A DNA stretch of 64,000 nt from Companilactobacillus sp. (GTDB lineage: Bacteria > Bacillota > Bacilli > Lactobacillales > Lactobacillaceae), in the NCBI RefSeq assembly GCF_022484265.1, contig NZ_JAKVLR010000001.1, positions 992,001 to 1,056,000 of the forward strand, read 5' to 3'. A model generated the notes under the pieces. The model had not been told where the DNA came from. It worked only from the letters and a program-made list of their open reading frames with translations, and ran no database searches. Shown one piece after another: positions 44,492 to 53,757 of this stretch (its first letter is position 1; every line of letters begins with the position of its first letter). A program made the position numbers and the translations under genes.

Positions 44492-44776
44492 ATGCGAACA
44501 ATAGATCTAATTCTCATGCTAAATGATTTCAAAAAAAATAATCGTGTGTTTGTAGAAACTAAAACTAGCCGACTGGCTGTCGTTGACTTAGAAGTCAAGG
44601 ATGAGGCGGTTTTTTTGAAGACCTCTACGAAACTGCGAGGTTTAAAAAATTGGGAATTTCTCTTGATGCTGAACAAACGTGAACTATACACATATCCTGT
44701 TTTTTACGAAGACACAAAAAAACATCAACAACTCTTCGGTTTTAGAGTCGCTGATGATTGTATCTTGCTAGGTTAA
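44492..44776 (+). CDS. Small hypothetical protein
   Basis: 94 residues with protein-like composition (MRTIDLILMLNDFKKNNRVF; alternating beta-type segments). No clear Shine-Dalgarno site before ATG 44492, and ATG 44513 is an alternative. It ends exactly where galU ends on the other strand. Family unknown. A competing minus-strand frame (44458-44691) covers most of it but looks less natural. Confidence 0.5.
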   Translation: MRTIDLILMLNDFKKNNRVFVETKTSRLAVVDLEVKDEAVFLKTSTKLRGLKNWEFLLMLNKRELYTYPVFYEDTKKHQQLFGFRVADDCILLG

Positions 44777-45682
44777 TTATTTCTTAGTAGTTTTGTTATC
44801 TTCAGCTTGGAGTTCTTTAGCTAATTGGATCAAGTAAGGTTTCAATTCGTCCTTAACTTCTGGATGAGTCAAACCATATTTGATATTAGTCTTAACATAA
44901 CCAAACTTGTTACCAACATCAAAACGTTCACCCTTGAACTCATGTGCAAATACACGTTGAGTTTGGTTCATACGATCAATTGCGTCTGTTAACTGAATTT
45001 CGTTACCAGCACCAGGTTTTTGAGTATCTAGCAAATCAAAAATCTCTGGCGTTAGTAAGTAACGGCCAATAATAGCCAAGTTGCTAGGTGCATCTTCTAC
45101 CTTAGGCTTTTCAACAAACTTGCGAACGTTGTAAAGTCCTGGTCTTTGTTGACCTTCAGGGTCAATGACACCATATTTTGAAACTTCTGACTTAGGAACT
45201 TGCATAACGGCTAAAGTTGAAGCATGAGTTGCTTCATAATCTTCGATCAATTGCTTTGTCAAAGGAACCTTATCCTTCATCAAATCATCGCCTAACATAA
45301 CCACGAATGGCTCGTCAGCAATAAATGAACGTGCTTGAGCAACGGCATCGCCCAGCCCATTTGGATGAGCTTGACGACTGTAGTACAAGTTAACGCCTAG
45401 ATCAGTTGTTTGTTGAACAACCTTGAGTAAGTCAGTTTTATTCTTAGCCTTCAAATTTTGTTCCAATTCAGGAACAGAATCAAAGTGATCTTCGATCGAA
45501 CGCTTATTCTTACCTGTAATGATCAAAATATCTTCAATTCCTGATGCTTTGGCTTCTTCAACGATAAACTGAATTGTTGGCTTATCAACAATTGGTAACA
45601 TTTCCTTGGCCAAGGCCTTAGTTGCGGGTAAAAATCTTGTTCCTAATCCTGCTGCTGGGATAATAGCTTTTCTTACTTTCAT
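44777..45682 (-). CDS. galU: UTP-glucose-1-phosphate uridylyltransferase
   Basis: 301 residues. Makes UDP-glucose for exopolysaccharide, teichoic-acid and galactose metabolism. Nucleotide motif AAGLGTRFLPATKALAKEMLPIVDKP at the N terminus, VMLGDDLM for metal, and VEKPKVEDAPSNLAIIGRYLL. Starts 3 bases after the YihY-family gene, so map-yihY-galU is probably one transcript. Confidence 0.95.
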   Translation of the reverse strand: MKVRKAIIPAAGLGTRFLPATKALAKEMLPIVDKPTIQFIVEEAKASGIEDILIITGKNKRSIEDHFDSVPELEQNLKAKNKTDLLKVVQQTTDLGVNLYYSRQAHPNGLGDAVAQARSFIADEPFVVMLGDDLMKDKVPLTKQLIEDYEATHASTLAVMQVPKSEVSKYGVIDPEGQQRPGLYNVRKFVEKPKVEDAPSNLAIIGRYLLTPEIFDLLDTQKPGAGNEIQLTDAIDRMNQTQRVFAHEFKGERFDVGNKFGYVKTNIKYGLTHPEVKDELKPYLIQLAKELQAEDNKTTKK

Positions 45683-45685
45683 CGG

Positions 45686-46648
45686 TTATTCTTCTTCCTT
45701 TTCATGTGACTTTAAAATATTGGTTAGCTTGCTTGTTTTTTCGTGTAGGAAAGGACCTTGGCTAGCCTCAGCGAAGCCTACATTAACGGCATTTCCGAAT
45801 AGAAAAATGATGACAGTTAAATTCATCCACAATAAGAAGATGATGATTGCACCAATCGTTCCATAATTATTCCAGGCAGTCCCGAAATAATCTAAGTAGT
45901 AGGAAAACAATTGAGACAAGAGCAAAACTCCAATTGAGGTGACGACTGTTCCAAGCAATACGTAATGAATTTTCAAACGTACATTAGGTAAAAAATAGAA
46001 TAAAGTAAAGACGACCAACAACATTATAACAATAGCAATCGGCCATTTCCAACGGGAGAATTCCGTTAAAAAGCCAATGTCTAAGCCTATCGTGGGCAAG
46101 AGCCATTTCAAGATAGCTTGACCAAAGGTGAAAATACTGACAACTGCCACTCCGGCAACCAGCATCACGAAGGTCATGACAAAGGCTAGCGAGCGACGGA
46201 TCAGAAAATTGAAAAATGTCGTATCGGCGTAAAGACTGTTGACGTCGAATCCATATGCTTGATTCATCGTCATTTGGGCAATGTTGGTACCACGGGAAAT
46301 GGCCCAAATTGCCAACACGATACCAACGGACAAAATGCCCTTATTGGAATCTGATAACACTTTGATGATCGTTGGCATCATATAATCGTGAAGATCGGTA
46401 GGTAGCATAAACTCAATATATTCAATTACGGTCGGTCGATTCAAGTGCAGCAATGGAATCAAATTTCCGACAATGATCACTGCTGGAAACAGCGCCAACA
46501 AAATATAGTACGTGATTGCCTTTGAAGCCATCGTCACGTTTGAATTTCCTAAAGCAGTACCGACCTCTTTGAAAAAGCCGAGCATCTTTTGCCAATTAGA
46601 AATATCTTGTCGAAAAATCGGTGTTGTCTGTTGCTCATTTTCTGCCAT
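45686..46648 (-). CDS. YihY/BrkB-family inner-membrane protein
   Basis: 320 residues with six membrane helices; ASKAITYYILLALFPAVIIVGN and LLWMNLTVIIFLFGNAVN are characteristic of the family formerly called RNase BN or BrkB. No nuclease residues are visible, and the function is unknown. A charged tail (KLTNILKSHEKEEE) ends it. 11 bases after map. Confidence 0.88.
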   Translation of the reverse strand: MAENEQQTTPIFRQDISNWQKMLGFFKEVGTALGNSNVTMASKAITYYILLALFPAVIIVGNLIPLLHLNRPTVIEYIEFMLPTDLHDYMMPTIIKVLSDSNKGILSVGIVLAIWAISRGTNIAQMTMNQAYGFDVNSLYADTTFFNFLIRRSLAFVMTFVMLVAGVAVVSIFTFGQAILKWLLPTIGLDIGFLTEFSRWKWPIAIVIMLLVVFTLFYFLPNVRLKIHYVLLGTVVTSIGVLLLSQLFSYYLDYFGTAWNNYGTIGAIIIFLLWMNLTVIIFLFGNAVNVGFAEASQGPFLHEKTSKLTNILKSHEKEEE

Positions 46649-46659
46649 CGAATATCCTA

Positions 46660-47457
46660 TTACTTCCAGAGATACTTAGCATCGTATTCTGGGTCTTGCG
46701 ATGTTAAGATCTTAGGACCGTCTTTAGTGATAGCAATCGTATGTTCATATTGAGCTGAGTTAGTACCGTCAGCTGAAACAAAATATTCCCAGCCGTCTGC
46801 CTTTACAAACTTGTCTTTAATTTCCCAAGTTCCTAAATTTACCATTGGTTCAATTGTAATCGTCATACCTTCACGTAACCTTAAACCTGTACCAGGTTCG
46901 CCATAATGTGGAACATTTGGCAATTCGTGCATTGTTGGTTGGATACCGTGACCAATCAAATCACGGACGTCGCCCATGTGGTTGTCAGTCTCAACGTATT
47001 GTTGAATTGCATGACCGATGTCACCGATTCGATTGCCAATAACAGCTTGATCGATTCCTAGATAAAGAGCTTTGTGCGTTACGTCCATCAACTTTTGGTC
47101 TTCAGCTTTCATTTCGCCAACTCCATAAGTCCAGCATGAATCGCTTTCGTAACCATCTAAGTTAACTGTCATATCGACTTTTACAACGTCGCCTTTTTTG
47201 AGAATTAAATTTTTGCGAGGGATTCCGTGGGCAACTTCATCGTTTACACAAACACAAGTTGCATATTTATATCCTTCAAAACCTTTTTCAGATGGTGTCC
47301 CACCGTGTTCGGTAATGTAATTGTCCGCAAATTCTTCAATTTCCCATGAAGAAATTCCTGGTTTGATAATATTTCTCAATCCGATATGCGTATTTGCCAA
47401 AAGTTGACCAGACTTCCACATACCTTCGATCTCACGTGGTGATTTTAATGTAATCAT
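46660..47457 (-). CDS. map: Methionine aminopeptidase, type I
   Basis: 265 residues from ATG 47457 (MITLKSPREIEGM). Metal ligands: Asp in VKVDMTVNLDGYESDSCW, His in GHGIQPTMHELPNV, Glu in ITIEPMVNLG and the terminal QYEHTIAITKDG. Removes initiator Met. RBS GGAGAGGG. Frame extension to 47502 lacks a site. Confidence 0.93.
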   Translation of the reverse strand: MITLKSPREIEGMWKSGQLLANTHIGLRNIIKPGISSWEIEEFADNYITEHGGTPSEKGFEGYKYATCVCVNDEVAHGIPRKNLILKKGDVVKVDMTVNLDGYESDSCWTYGVGEMKAEDQKLMDVTHKALYLGIDQAVIGNRIGDIGHAIQQYVETDNHMGDVRDLIGHGIQPTMHELPNVPHYGEPGTGLRLREGMTITIEPMVNLGTWEIKDKFVKADGWEYFVSADGTNSAQYEHTIAITKDGPKILTSQDPEYDAKYLWK

Positions 47458-47600
47458 TTTGTTAATTCCCTCTCCAAGTAAATGATATAACCAGTATAAC
47501 ATTTACTGTTATTTCTACTTAGTAATACCTAATTAGATGGTGAAGACTTATAATTTTTGCTATAATGTTTCAAGATATTTTAAAATGAGGCGACATAAAT

Positions 47601-48056
47601 ATGACTAAAGTAAAAATCGTATATGCAAGTATCACTGGTAATGATGAGGATATTGCCTACGTTTTGACTGAAAAATTTGAACAGCTCAACGCTGATGTAG
47701 AAATGAGCGAAGTTTCTCAAACAGACCCTTCTGACTTTGAAGATGCTGATATTTGCGTGATTGCTAGTTACACTTATGACCAAGGCATCGTCCCAGACGA
47801 AGCTTTAGACTTTTACGACGACATGCAAGATCTTGACTTGTCCGGCAAAGTTTATGGGACTTGTGGCTCTGGCGATACATTTTATGAAGATTTCTGCAGC
47901 GCTGTTGATGAATTTGCAAAGGTATTCGAGTCAACTGGTGCTACTAAAGGTGCTGAACCTGTTAAAATTGAGCTTGAACCTGAACAAGATGATATCGATA
48001 AATTAGACAAATTTGCTGAATCTCTCTACAAGACTGCTAAGGAAATGGACATGTAA
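47601..48056 (+). CDS. Flavodoxin
   Basis: 151-residue acidic FMN electron carrier. Phosphate loop YASITGNDEDIAYVL (T/S-x-T-G-N) at the N terminus, then ASYTYDQGIVPDEALDFYDDM and GTCGSGDTFYEDFCSAVDEF for the isoalloxazine loops. No partner reductase adjacent. Followed by gtrA after 4 bases. Confidence 0.9.
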   Translation: MTKVKIVYASITGNDEDIAYVLTEKFEQLNADVEMSEVSQTDPSDFEDADICVIASYTYDQGIVPDEALDFYDDMQDLDLSGKVYGTCGSGDTFYEDFCSAVDEFAKVFESTGATKGAEPVKIELEPEQDDIDKLDKFAESLYKTAKEMDM

Positions 48057-48060
48057 CAAC

Positions 48061-48522
48061 ATGGACGTATTGAAAAAGCATCGTGACTTTTGGATGTATT
48101 GCGTATTTGGCTTTTTAGCATCGATCTTAAATATTGTCATTTTTGATGTTGCTCACAATAACTTACATATGCAGCTATGGCTAGCTAATACCTTAGCTTG
48201 GTTCATTTCAAATACATTTTCGTTTTTCGTAACGAAGCTGTATGTCTTTAGGACTGAAATGAAGGATTATTCAAAAGTAATCCACGAAGGTGCATTTTTC
48301 TTAGTTTCAAGAATACTTTCACTGATCATCGATGATATCTTTATGATCGTCGCAGTCTGGGTATTGCCTTGGAACAACTTGATCATCAAAGCCATCGATC
48401 AAGTAATCGTTGGTTTGTTCAATTATTTCTCATCCAAATGGATCTTCGACTACAACAACCGTCGCTTGATTCAAAGATTACGTGAAATTCGTGCTAAAAG
48501 AAAAGAAGCTGGAAAATATTAA
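48061..48522 (+). CDS. GtrA-family membrane protein
   Basis: 153 residues from ATG 48061 (MDVLKKHRDFWMY) with four membrane helices and the FxTKLYVF and NYFSSKWIFDYNNR motifs. GtrA proteins help flip or transfer polyprenyl-linked sugars in wall glycosylation. AAGGAAAT lies about 14 bases upstream inside the flavodoxin end, so translation may be coupled. Confidence 0.85.
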   Translation: MDVLKKHRDFWMYCVFGFLASILNIVIFDVAHNNLHMQLWLANTLAWFISNTFSFFVTKLYVFRTEMKDYSKVIHEGAFFLVSRILSLIIDDIFMIVAVWVLPWNNLIIKAIDQVIVGLFNYFSSKWIFDYNNRRLIQRLREIRAKRKEAGKY

Positions 48523-48543
48523 TTATTTTCTAGCTTCTTTTTT
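48503..48543 (+). terminator. Terminator of the flavodoxin-gtrA unit
   Basis: 16-bp stem AAGAAGCTGGAAAATA / TATTTTCTAGCTTCTT with one G-U pair, then T-run. The gtrA stop codon is in the loop. Confidence 0.85.
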
Positions 48544-48585
48544 GATGTAGTAAAATTGAGTCAATGGATTTAAGGGAGTTTAAAT

Positions 48586-49446
48586 ATGACAGATAATCAA
48601 ATTTCATTTAAACAAGTTGATGTATTCACCAAGGTTAAATACAAGGGAAATCCGGTAGCTGTAATCTTAGATGGCGACTCTCTGACTGATTCGCAAATGC
48701 ATGACATCGCGAATTGGACGCATTTATCAGAGACCACCTTTGTATGTCAGCCAACTGATCCAGAGGCAGATTTTCGATTGCGGATTTTTACACCTGAAAG
48801 TGAATTACCATTTGCTGGTCATCCAACAATTGGTTCTACACAAGCCGTTTTAGAGAATGGGTTGGTTCCAAAACACGACGGATTTGCAGTCATGGAATGC
48901 GGACAAGGGTTAGTAAAAATCTATATCAATGATTCAGAATTGTACTTAACCTTGCCTAATCCACAGCTTGTCGACCTTTCAGAAAGCAAGTTAAATCAAC
49001 TAAGCCAATCTTTAGAAGTCTATATGAGTGATATCAAACTTGGGTATCAAATTAACGTAGGTGCTACTTGGTATACCTTGGAGTTAAAAGATGCTCAATC
49101 AGTACTAGATTGCAGTCCAGACTTTGAAAAAATGTCTTCAGTCATACCAAAAGGAATTACTGGAATAACCATTTTTGGATCACAATCTCAAGGTTCTGAC
49201 ACGGACTTTGAAGTTCGGTCGTTTGCTCCTAATGAAGGCGTTGAAGAAGATCCCGTTTGTGGTAGCGGCAATGGATGCGTTGCGGTGGTTGTTCAAAAAG
49301 ACAGCTTGCTGAATCGAGACCACTATATTGCTCGTCAAGGAACTTGTCTTGGAAGAAACGGCCGTGTCAAAGTCCAATTTAGCGACAAGGATATTCTGGT
49401 TGGTGGAAGTGCCGTAACTTGTATCAATGGTGACATTTATATTTAA
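48586..49446 (+). CDS. PhzF-family isomerase/epimerase-like protein
   Basis: 286 residues of the diaminopimelate-epimerase fold. QVDVFTKVKYKGNPVAVIL at the N terminus, the catalytic Glu in THLSETTFV, PFAGHPTIGST, and the second-half loop EEDPVCGSGNGCVAV. Substrate unknown; no phenazine genes are near, so the name reflects fold only. Confidence 0.88.
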   Translation: MTDNQISFKQVDVFTKVKYKGNPVAVILDGDSLTDSQMHDIANWTHLSETTFVCQPTDPEADFRLRIFTPESELPFAGHPTIGSTQAVLENGLVPKHDGFAVMECGQGLVKIYINDSELYLTLPNPQLVDLSESKLNQLSQSLEVYMSDIKLGYQINVGATWYTLELKDAQSVLDCSPDFEKMSSVIPKGITGITIFGSQSQGSDTDFEVRSFAPNEGVEEDPVCGSGNGCVAVVVQKDSLLNRDHYIARQGTCLGRNGRVKVQFSDKDILVGGSAVTCINGDIYI

Positions 49447-49455
49447 TTATTTACA

Positions 49456-49487
49456 AAAAAAGACGACTTTATGAAGTCGTCTTTTTG
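49456..49487. terminator. Bidirectional terminator
   Basis: Perfect 13-bp stem AAAAAGACGACTT / AAGTCGTCTTTTT with a 5-base loop, between the convergent phzF-like and UDP-GlcNAc 2-epimerase genes. Confidence 0.9.
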
Positions 49488-49488
49488 A

Positions 49489-50631
49489 TTATTCAAATTC
49501 ATCTGGTTTCTTATCTGTTTGTTTGAAGTAGTAACTGATTGCGTCCAAAATTCTGTCAGATGCTTTACCATCACCATAAGGATTCTTGGCATTTGCCATG
49601 CGGTCGTATTCAGCTTTATCTTCGATCAAACGATTCATTTCTTTTTCAACTACAGCTGCATCAGTTCCAACAAGTTTCAATGTACCAGCATCAACACCCT
49701 CGGGACGTTCTGTTGTATCGCGTAAAACTAGCACAGGTTTACCCAATGAAGGTGCCTCTTCTTGAACACCGCCTGAATCAGTCATGATAAAGTAACTCTT
49801 GGATGCCAAGTTATGGAAGTCTAAAACATCAAGTGGTTCGATCAAGTGAACACGTTCAACATCTCCGAGAATACTCTTGGCAGTCTCTTGAACGACTGGA
49901 TTCAAGTGTACTGGATAGATCAATTCGATGTCGTCATGCTTTTCAACAACGTGTTTCATCGCTGTAAAGACTTGTTCCATTGGCTTGCCTTGGTTCTCAC
50001 GACGGTGCATCGTTACTAAGATCATCTTCTTATTAGGGTCAATGATATCCAAAATTTCATGGTGATAATCTTGATGAACGGTACTTTGTAAGGCATCGAT
50101 AGCTGTGTTACCAGTTACAAAGATACCCTTTTCGTGATGATTTTCTTTGAGCAAATTAGCTTTACTCTTATCAGTTGGAGCAAAGTACAGATCTGCTAAA
50201 TCGTCAGTCATTTGACGGTTCATTTCTTCTGGCCAAGGCGAGTACTTATTCCAAGTTCTCAATCCAGCCTCAACGTGTCCAATAGTTGTCTGGTGGTAGA
50301 AGGCTGACAAGCTGGCACTAAACGTTGTCGTTGTGTCGCCGTGAACCAAGATAATATCTGGCTCTTCTTTTTCAATGATGTCGTCCAATAATTTCAACAC
50401 CAAGCCAGTGATACCACTGAGGGTTTGGCGTTCTTTCATAATATTCAAGTCATAATCAGGCTTGATCTTAAATATCTCAAGCACTGAATCCAACATTTCA
50501 CGATGTTGGGCAGTAACGACCGTGATTGTTTCAAAACGGTCAGAATTTTGTTTTAATTTCAAAACTAGTGGAGCCATTTTAATAGCTTCTGGACGTGTTC
50601 CAAAAACTGTCATAACTTTTATTTTTTTCAA
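49489..50631 (-). CDS. wecB: UDP-N-acetylglucosamine 2-epimerase (non-hydrolysing)
   Basis: 380 residues; converts UDP-GlcNAc to UDP-ManNAc for wall polymers. GTRPEAIKMAPL at 10-21, GDTTTTFSASLSAFY, HVEAGLRTWN, and the C-terminal TDSGGVQEEAPSLGKPVLVLRDTTERPEG are all standard. GT-B fold, full length. Also named mnaA in Gram-positives. Monocistronic. Confidence 0.93.
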   Translation of the reverse strand: MKKIKVMTVFGTRPEAIKMAPLVLKLKQNSDRFETITVVTAQHREMLDSVLEIFKIKPDYDLNIMKERQTLSGITGLVLKLLDDIIEKEEPDIILVHGDTTTTFSASLSAFYHQTTIGHVEAGLRTWNKYSPWPEEMNRQMTDDLADLYFAPTDKSKANLLKENHHEKGIFVTGNTAIDALQSTVHQDYHHEILDIIDPNKKMILVTMHRRENQGKPMEQVFTAMKHVVEKHDDIELIYPVHLNPVVQETAKSILGDVERVHLIEPLDVLDFHNLASKSYFIMTDSGGVQEEAPSLGKPVLVLRDTTERPEGVDAGTLKLVGTDAAVVEKEMNRLIEDKAEYDRMANAKNPYGDGKASDRILDAISYYFKQTDKKPDEFE

Positions 50632-50772
50632 AATATCACCTCAACTGTTAATTAAAATTATATCAGAAAAGCAGATATATAACCTAGCTGTATCAAACAT
50701 TCGTTTTAAGTTTGATTAAAGTTAAATTGTGTATAATATCTTCGAAACCAAACATAAGGTAAGGAAAAAATT

Positions 50773-50952
50773 ATGACTAATTTCTTTTGGCTAATAATCG
50801 TGGGTATTTTATTAACTTTGACGTCATTTTTCTTAGTGATGGCTATTTATAATACCGTTACCAAAGAAGAAGGCACTCGCTACTGGTGGTTTATTTTTAT
50901 ATTCCTGTTAGCACTGGTTGCGTTTTCATTTTGGCCCTATTATAATTTCTAA
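50773..50952 (+). CDS. Small two-helix membrane protein
   Basis: 59 residues (MTNFFWLIIVGILLTLTSFF, then a short hydrophilic loop TVTKEEGTRYWW and a second helix FIFIFLLALVAFSFWPYYNF). RBS AAGGTAAGG region and an extended -10 (TGTGTATAAT, about 50731-50740) upstream. Topology suggests both ends on the same side. Function unknown. 50953-51132 holds only promoter-like sequence for the aldolase. Confidence 0.65.
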   Translation: MTNFFWLIIVGILLTLTSFFLVMAIYNTVTKEEGTRYWWFIFIFLLALVAFSFWPYYNF

Positions 50953-51132
50953 TCACAAAGTCAATCGATAGAATAATAGTAAAAGCAAGAATTATCGTTC
51001 ATATATACAATTATTTCACTAAGTTTTGACTTTCTGGACAAGAAATACTTTTAGAAAACGTATATTAATTACTTAAAAATTGCGTTAAAATAAGAATTGT
51101 ATTCTAAAAGATGAATTATTGGAGGATTATCA

Positions 51133-52002
51133 ATGGCTTTAACAAATGGTAATGAAATTTTCAATGCAGCCCGTAAAGGCAAGTATGCTGTTGGTGCATT
51201 TAACATCAACGACTTGGAGTGGACACGTTCAATCTTGGCCGCTGCTCAAGCAACAAACACACCAGTATTGGTTCAAACATCAATGGGTGCTGCTAAATAT
51301 ATGGGTGGTTACGAATTATGTCTACACCTTGTTCAAGACACAGTTAAATCAATGGGTATCACAGTTCCAGTTGTAATGCACTTGGATCATGGTAACTATG
51401 AAGCTGCTAAAGAATGTATCGAAGTTGGTTACAACTCAGTTATGTTCGATGGACATGACCTTCCTTTCGAAGAAAACCTTGAAAAGACAAAGGAAATTGT
51501 TAAATTAGCACATGCTAAGAACATTTCTGTTGAAGCAGAAGTTGGTTCAATCGGTGGTACTGAAGATGGTATCGTTGGTCTTGGTGAATTAGCTGATGTT
51601 GAAGAAGCTAAGACACTTAACGCTACAGGCGTTGACTACCTTGCAGTTGGTATTGGTAACATTCATGGTGTTTACCCTGACAACTGGAAAGGCTTAAGTT
51701 TCGACCGTCTTAAGGAATTAGCTGACGTTATTGATACACCACTTGTACTTCACGGTGGTTCAGGTATTCCTAAGGACCAAATCATCAAAGCTGTTTCAAT
51801 GGGTATTTCAAAGGTTAACGTTAATACTGAATTACAACTTGCATTCGCTAAAGCAACACGTAAATACATCGAAGACAAGAAAGATCTTGACATCGACGAA
51901 AAGGGTTATGACCCACGTAAATTGCTTGCACCTGGTGCAAAAGCTATTACTGAAACTACTGAAGAACGTATCAAGTGGTTCGGTACACCAGCTATTAAAT
52001 AA
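51133..52002 (+). CDS. fba: Class II fructose-1,6-bisphosphate aldolase
   Basis: 289-residue zinc aldolase of glycolysis. Zinc and catalytic motifs VVMHLDHGNYE, EAEVGSIGGTEDG, GIGNIHGVYPDNW and VLHGGSGIPKDQI are present. Strong GGAGG site and highly biased codon use fit a very abundant enzyme. Monocistronic with its own terminator. Confidence 0.95.
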   Translation: MALTNGNEIFNAARKGKYAVGAFNINDLEWTRSILAAAQATNTPVLVQTSMGAAKYMGGYELCLHLVQDTVKSMGITVPVVMHLDHGNYEAAKECIEVGYNSVMFDGHDLPFEENLEKTKEIVKLAHAKNISVEAEVGSIGGTEDGIVGLGELADVEEAKTLNATGVDYLAVGIGNIHGVYPDNWKGLSFDRLKELADVIDTPLVLHGGSGIPKDQIIKAVSMGISKVNVNTELQLAFAKATRKYIEDKKDLDIDEKGYDPRKLLAPGAKAITETTEERIKWFGTPAIK

Positions 52003-52018
52003 TAGATATCTTCTAATA

Positions 52019-52048
52019 CAAAAAGCAGACCGAATGGTCTGCTTTTTA
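52019..52048 (+). terminator. Terminator of fba
   Basis: Perfect stem AAAAAGCAGACC / GGTCTGCTTTTT with a 4-base loop. Confidence 0.9.
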
Positions 52049-52102
52049 TTTTGTCTGATAAGTGTAAAATGAATACATTAATAATTATTAGGAAGTGTTT
52101 TA

Positions 52103-52537
52103 ATGATCGAGATCAGAGTTTCAAACGACTTGAATTCCAATGTTTATAAGGATGGTTTGGACATCAGAAAAGCTGTCTTTGTTGATGAGCAACATGTGCC
52201 TGCTGACTTAGAAATTGACGATAACGAATCAAATTGCATTTACAATACGTTGTACAAAGACAACCAACCGGCTGCAGTTGCACGTTACTTCCCTACCAAA
52301 AACAACGGAATCCATATTCAACGTGTCGCAGTGCTCAAAGATTTCCGTCATCAAGGACTAGCTTCTGAGCTGATTGAAAAAATAGCTGTCGATGCCAAGA
52401 TTCAAGGATATCAATACATTATCTTAGGAGCCCAAGATCAAGCAAACGGCTTCTACAAATCATTAGGTTTCAAAGTGGTCGGAGACCAGTATAAAGAAGC
52501 GGGAATATTGCATCACGATATGCGTAAAGAACTCTAG
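52103..52537 (+). CDS. GNAT-family N-acetyltransferase
   Basis: 144 residues. Acetyl-CoA loop IQRVAVLKDFRHQGLASELIEK (R-x-x-G-x-A form) and the C-terminal YIILGAQDQANGFYKSLGFKVVGD. N-terminal RKAVFVDEQHVPADLEIDD places it with the ElaA/YjcF-like group. Substrate unknown. Its end overlaps the convergent small membrane gene by 4 bases. Confidence 0.85.
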   Translation: MIEIRVSNDLNSNVYKDGLDIRKAVFVDEQHVPADLEIDDNESNCIYNTLYKDNQPAAVARYFPTKNNGIHIQRVAVLKDFRHQGLASELIEKIAVDAKIQGYQYIILGAQDQANGFYKSLGFKVVGDQYKEAGILHHDMRKEL

Positions 52538-52776
52538 TCCTTACCTTTCTTGTAACTATAATCAAAAGCCCAATTTAAAATAAAAAATAACACTAGCGGT
52601 GCTAAACAATACAATAAAATCATTGAATCGTATTGCTTCTTGATCAATAAGAACCAGGCTAACAGAAAAATGACGCTTAAAATACAAACGATAATCGAAA
52701 TTTTTTTGGCACAGTGATGATTCTTAGCGAGTGTTTCGCTAGAATCTTGGTCTGGGACGGGCTCCTTATTTTTCAT
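52534..52776 (-). CDS. Small membrane protein
   Basis: 80 residues from ATG 52776, 8 bases after GGGAG. A hydrophilic N terminus (KNKEPVPDQDSSETLAKNHH) precedes two membrane helices (about 27-47 and 51-70) and a basic tail SYKKGKD. No family recognised. The longer frame to 52791 places the RBS inside the gene. Confidence 0.65.
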   Translation of the reverse strand: MKNKEPVPDQDSSETLAKNHHCAKKISIIVCILSVIFLLAWFLLIKKQYDSMILLYCLAPLVLFFILNWAFDYSYKKGKD

Positions 52777-52873
52777 TTTATAATCTCCCAATAAAATTTG
52801 TTATATGTATTGTAGCACCGTTATAATGTGAAAAAAATAGCATATAAATAAATTTATAAGAAATCAAACATGC

Positions 52874-52965
52874 AAAAAGACGATCTTCATTCTTCATAAA
52901 TCGCATCAAACTGGCATTTCATTGCCATATCGATGTTACATTTTTGAGAATCTGATCGTCTTTTT
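52874..52965 (-). terminator. Terminator-like hairpin with a structured loop
   Basis: Perfect 12-bp stem AAAAAGACGATC (52874-52885) / GATCGTCTTTTT (52954-52965) enclosing 68 bases with a second pair (ATTCT/AGAAT) and the inner hairpin TGGCA/TGCCA. Downstream of the YczE-like gene on the minus strand. Confidence 0.7.
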
Positions 52966-53006
52966 ATATATTTAAAATTTAATGGTTAGTATAACCTGAA
53001 GTTATA

Positions 53007-53684
53007 TTAATTTGTCTTTCCAATCTGCAGATGGTGCTTCAATGATGGCAAAATCAATTTGTCAGACCAGCCAATAATGACCCCTTGAATGAAGACGGCC
53101 AAAACAGTTCCTAGACCGACTGATAAAATTTTTCCAGAAATGAAGTAGCAAATGATCATGATGACGACTGGTGGAGTGTAACTGAATAACTGTCCCCATC
53201 CAGCTGATCCGTGCAAATACTTGAATCGCAACAAATATGCTAGTTCATCATTTGGATGCTGGATCAAGTTGCAGCGCTGATAGATCGACGTACCTGCTGA
53301 CACTCCGACTAATCCGATAATATCAATAATGATCCTCACGACAATATTTAACTGGTCGAAATTTAACGGACCATAAAGCCAAGTAAAGAAACCGACTAAA
53401 TAACTGAATGGCAGTGAAAAAAGTAAATTTGAGATAAAAATGTGAACATCAAACTTACGCAATAAAATTTGATTTACGATTGAAACTAGTACGGCATAGA
53501 CAAATAGTGTCGTTCCGTATTCAACGTGCAACAAGCTCGAAATATTAACTCCTGAAGCCATCCAAACGGCGCTACCCATGTTACTTGAGATCATCAAGGC
53601 ATTGGCAGCAGCGTCTAACACAATAGCAAAAGATAAATATCCGATTCGTTTTTTCAGATCATGACTGGTATTATTCAAGAACAT
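53007..53684 (-). CDS. YczE/YitT-like membrane protein
   Basis: 225 residues with five or six helices. N-terminal RIGYLSFAIVLDAAANALMI and the GMGxAxW-type NMGSAVWMASGVN motif match the YczE/YyaS group. Function unknown in the family. It ends ahead of the structured terminator at 52874-52965. Confidence 0.8.
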   Translation of the reverse strand: MFLNNTSHDLKKRIGYLSFAIVLDAAANALMISSNMGSAVWMASGVNISSLLHVEYGTTLFVYAVLVSIVNQILLRKFDVHIFISNLLFSLPFSYLVGFFTWLYGPLNFDQLNIVVRIIIDIIGLVGVSAGTSIYQRCNLIQHPNDELAYLLRFKYLHGSAGWGQLFSYTPPVVIMIICYFISGKILSVGLGTVLAVFIQGVIIGWSDKLILPSLKHHLQIGKTN

Positions 53685-53721
53685 CCCCCACTTTGATGAT
53701 TATCATACGCTTTGCGAAAAT

Positions 53722-53748
53722 AAAAAAACCGCCTCAGGCGGCTTTTTT
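53722..53748. terminator. Bidirectional terminator
   Basis: CCGCC/GGCGG stem flanked by A-run and T-run (one mismatch), between the YczE-like gene and the secreted-protein gene on its right. Confidence 0.8.
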
Positions 53749-53757
53749 AAGAATTAC

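Noticed and set aside
44458..44691. 77-codon minus-strand ORF antisense to the 94-residue plus-strand ORF
   Set aside because: Low-complexity Ser/Thr/Lys translation and no RBS; the plus-strand frame has better protein character.
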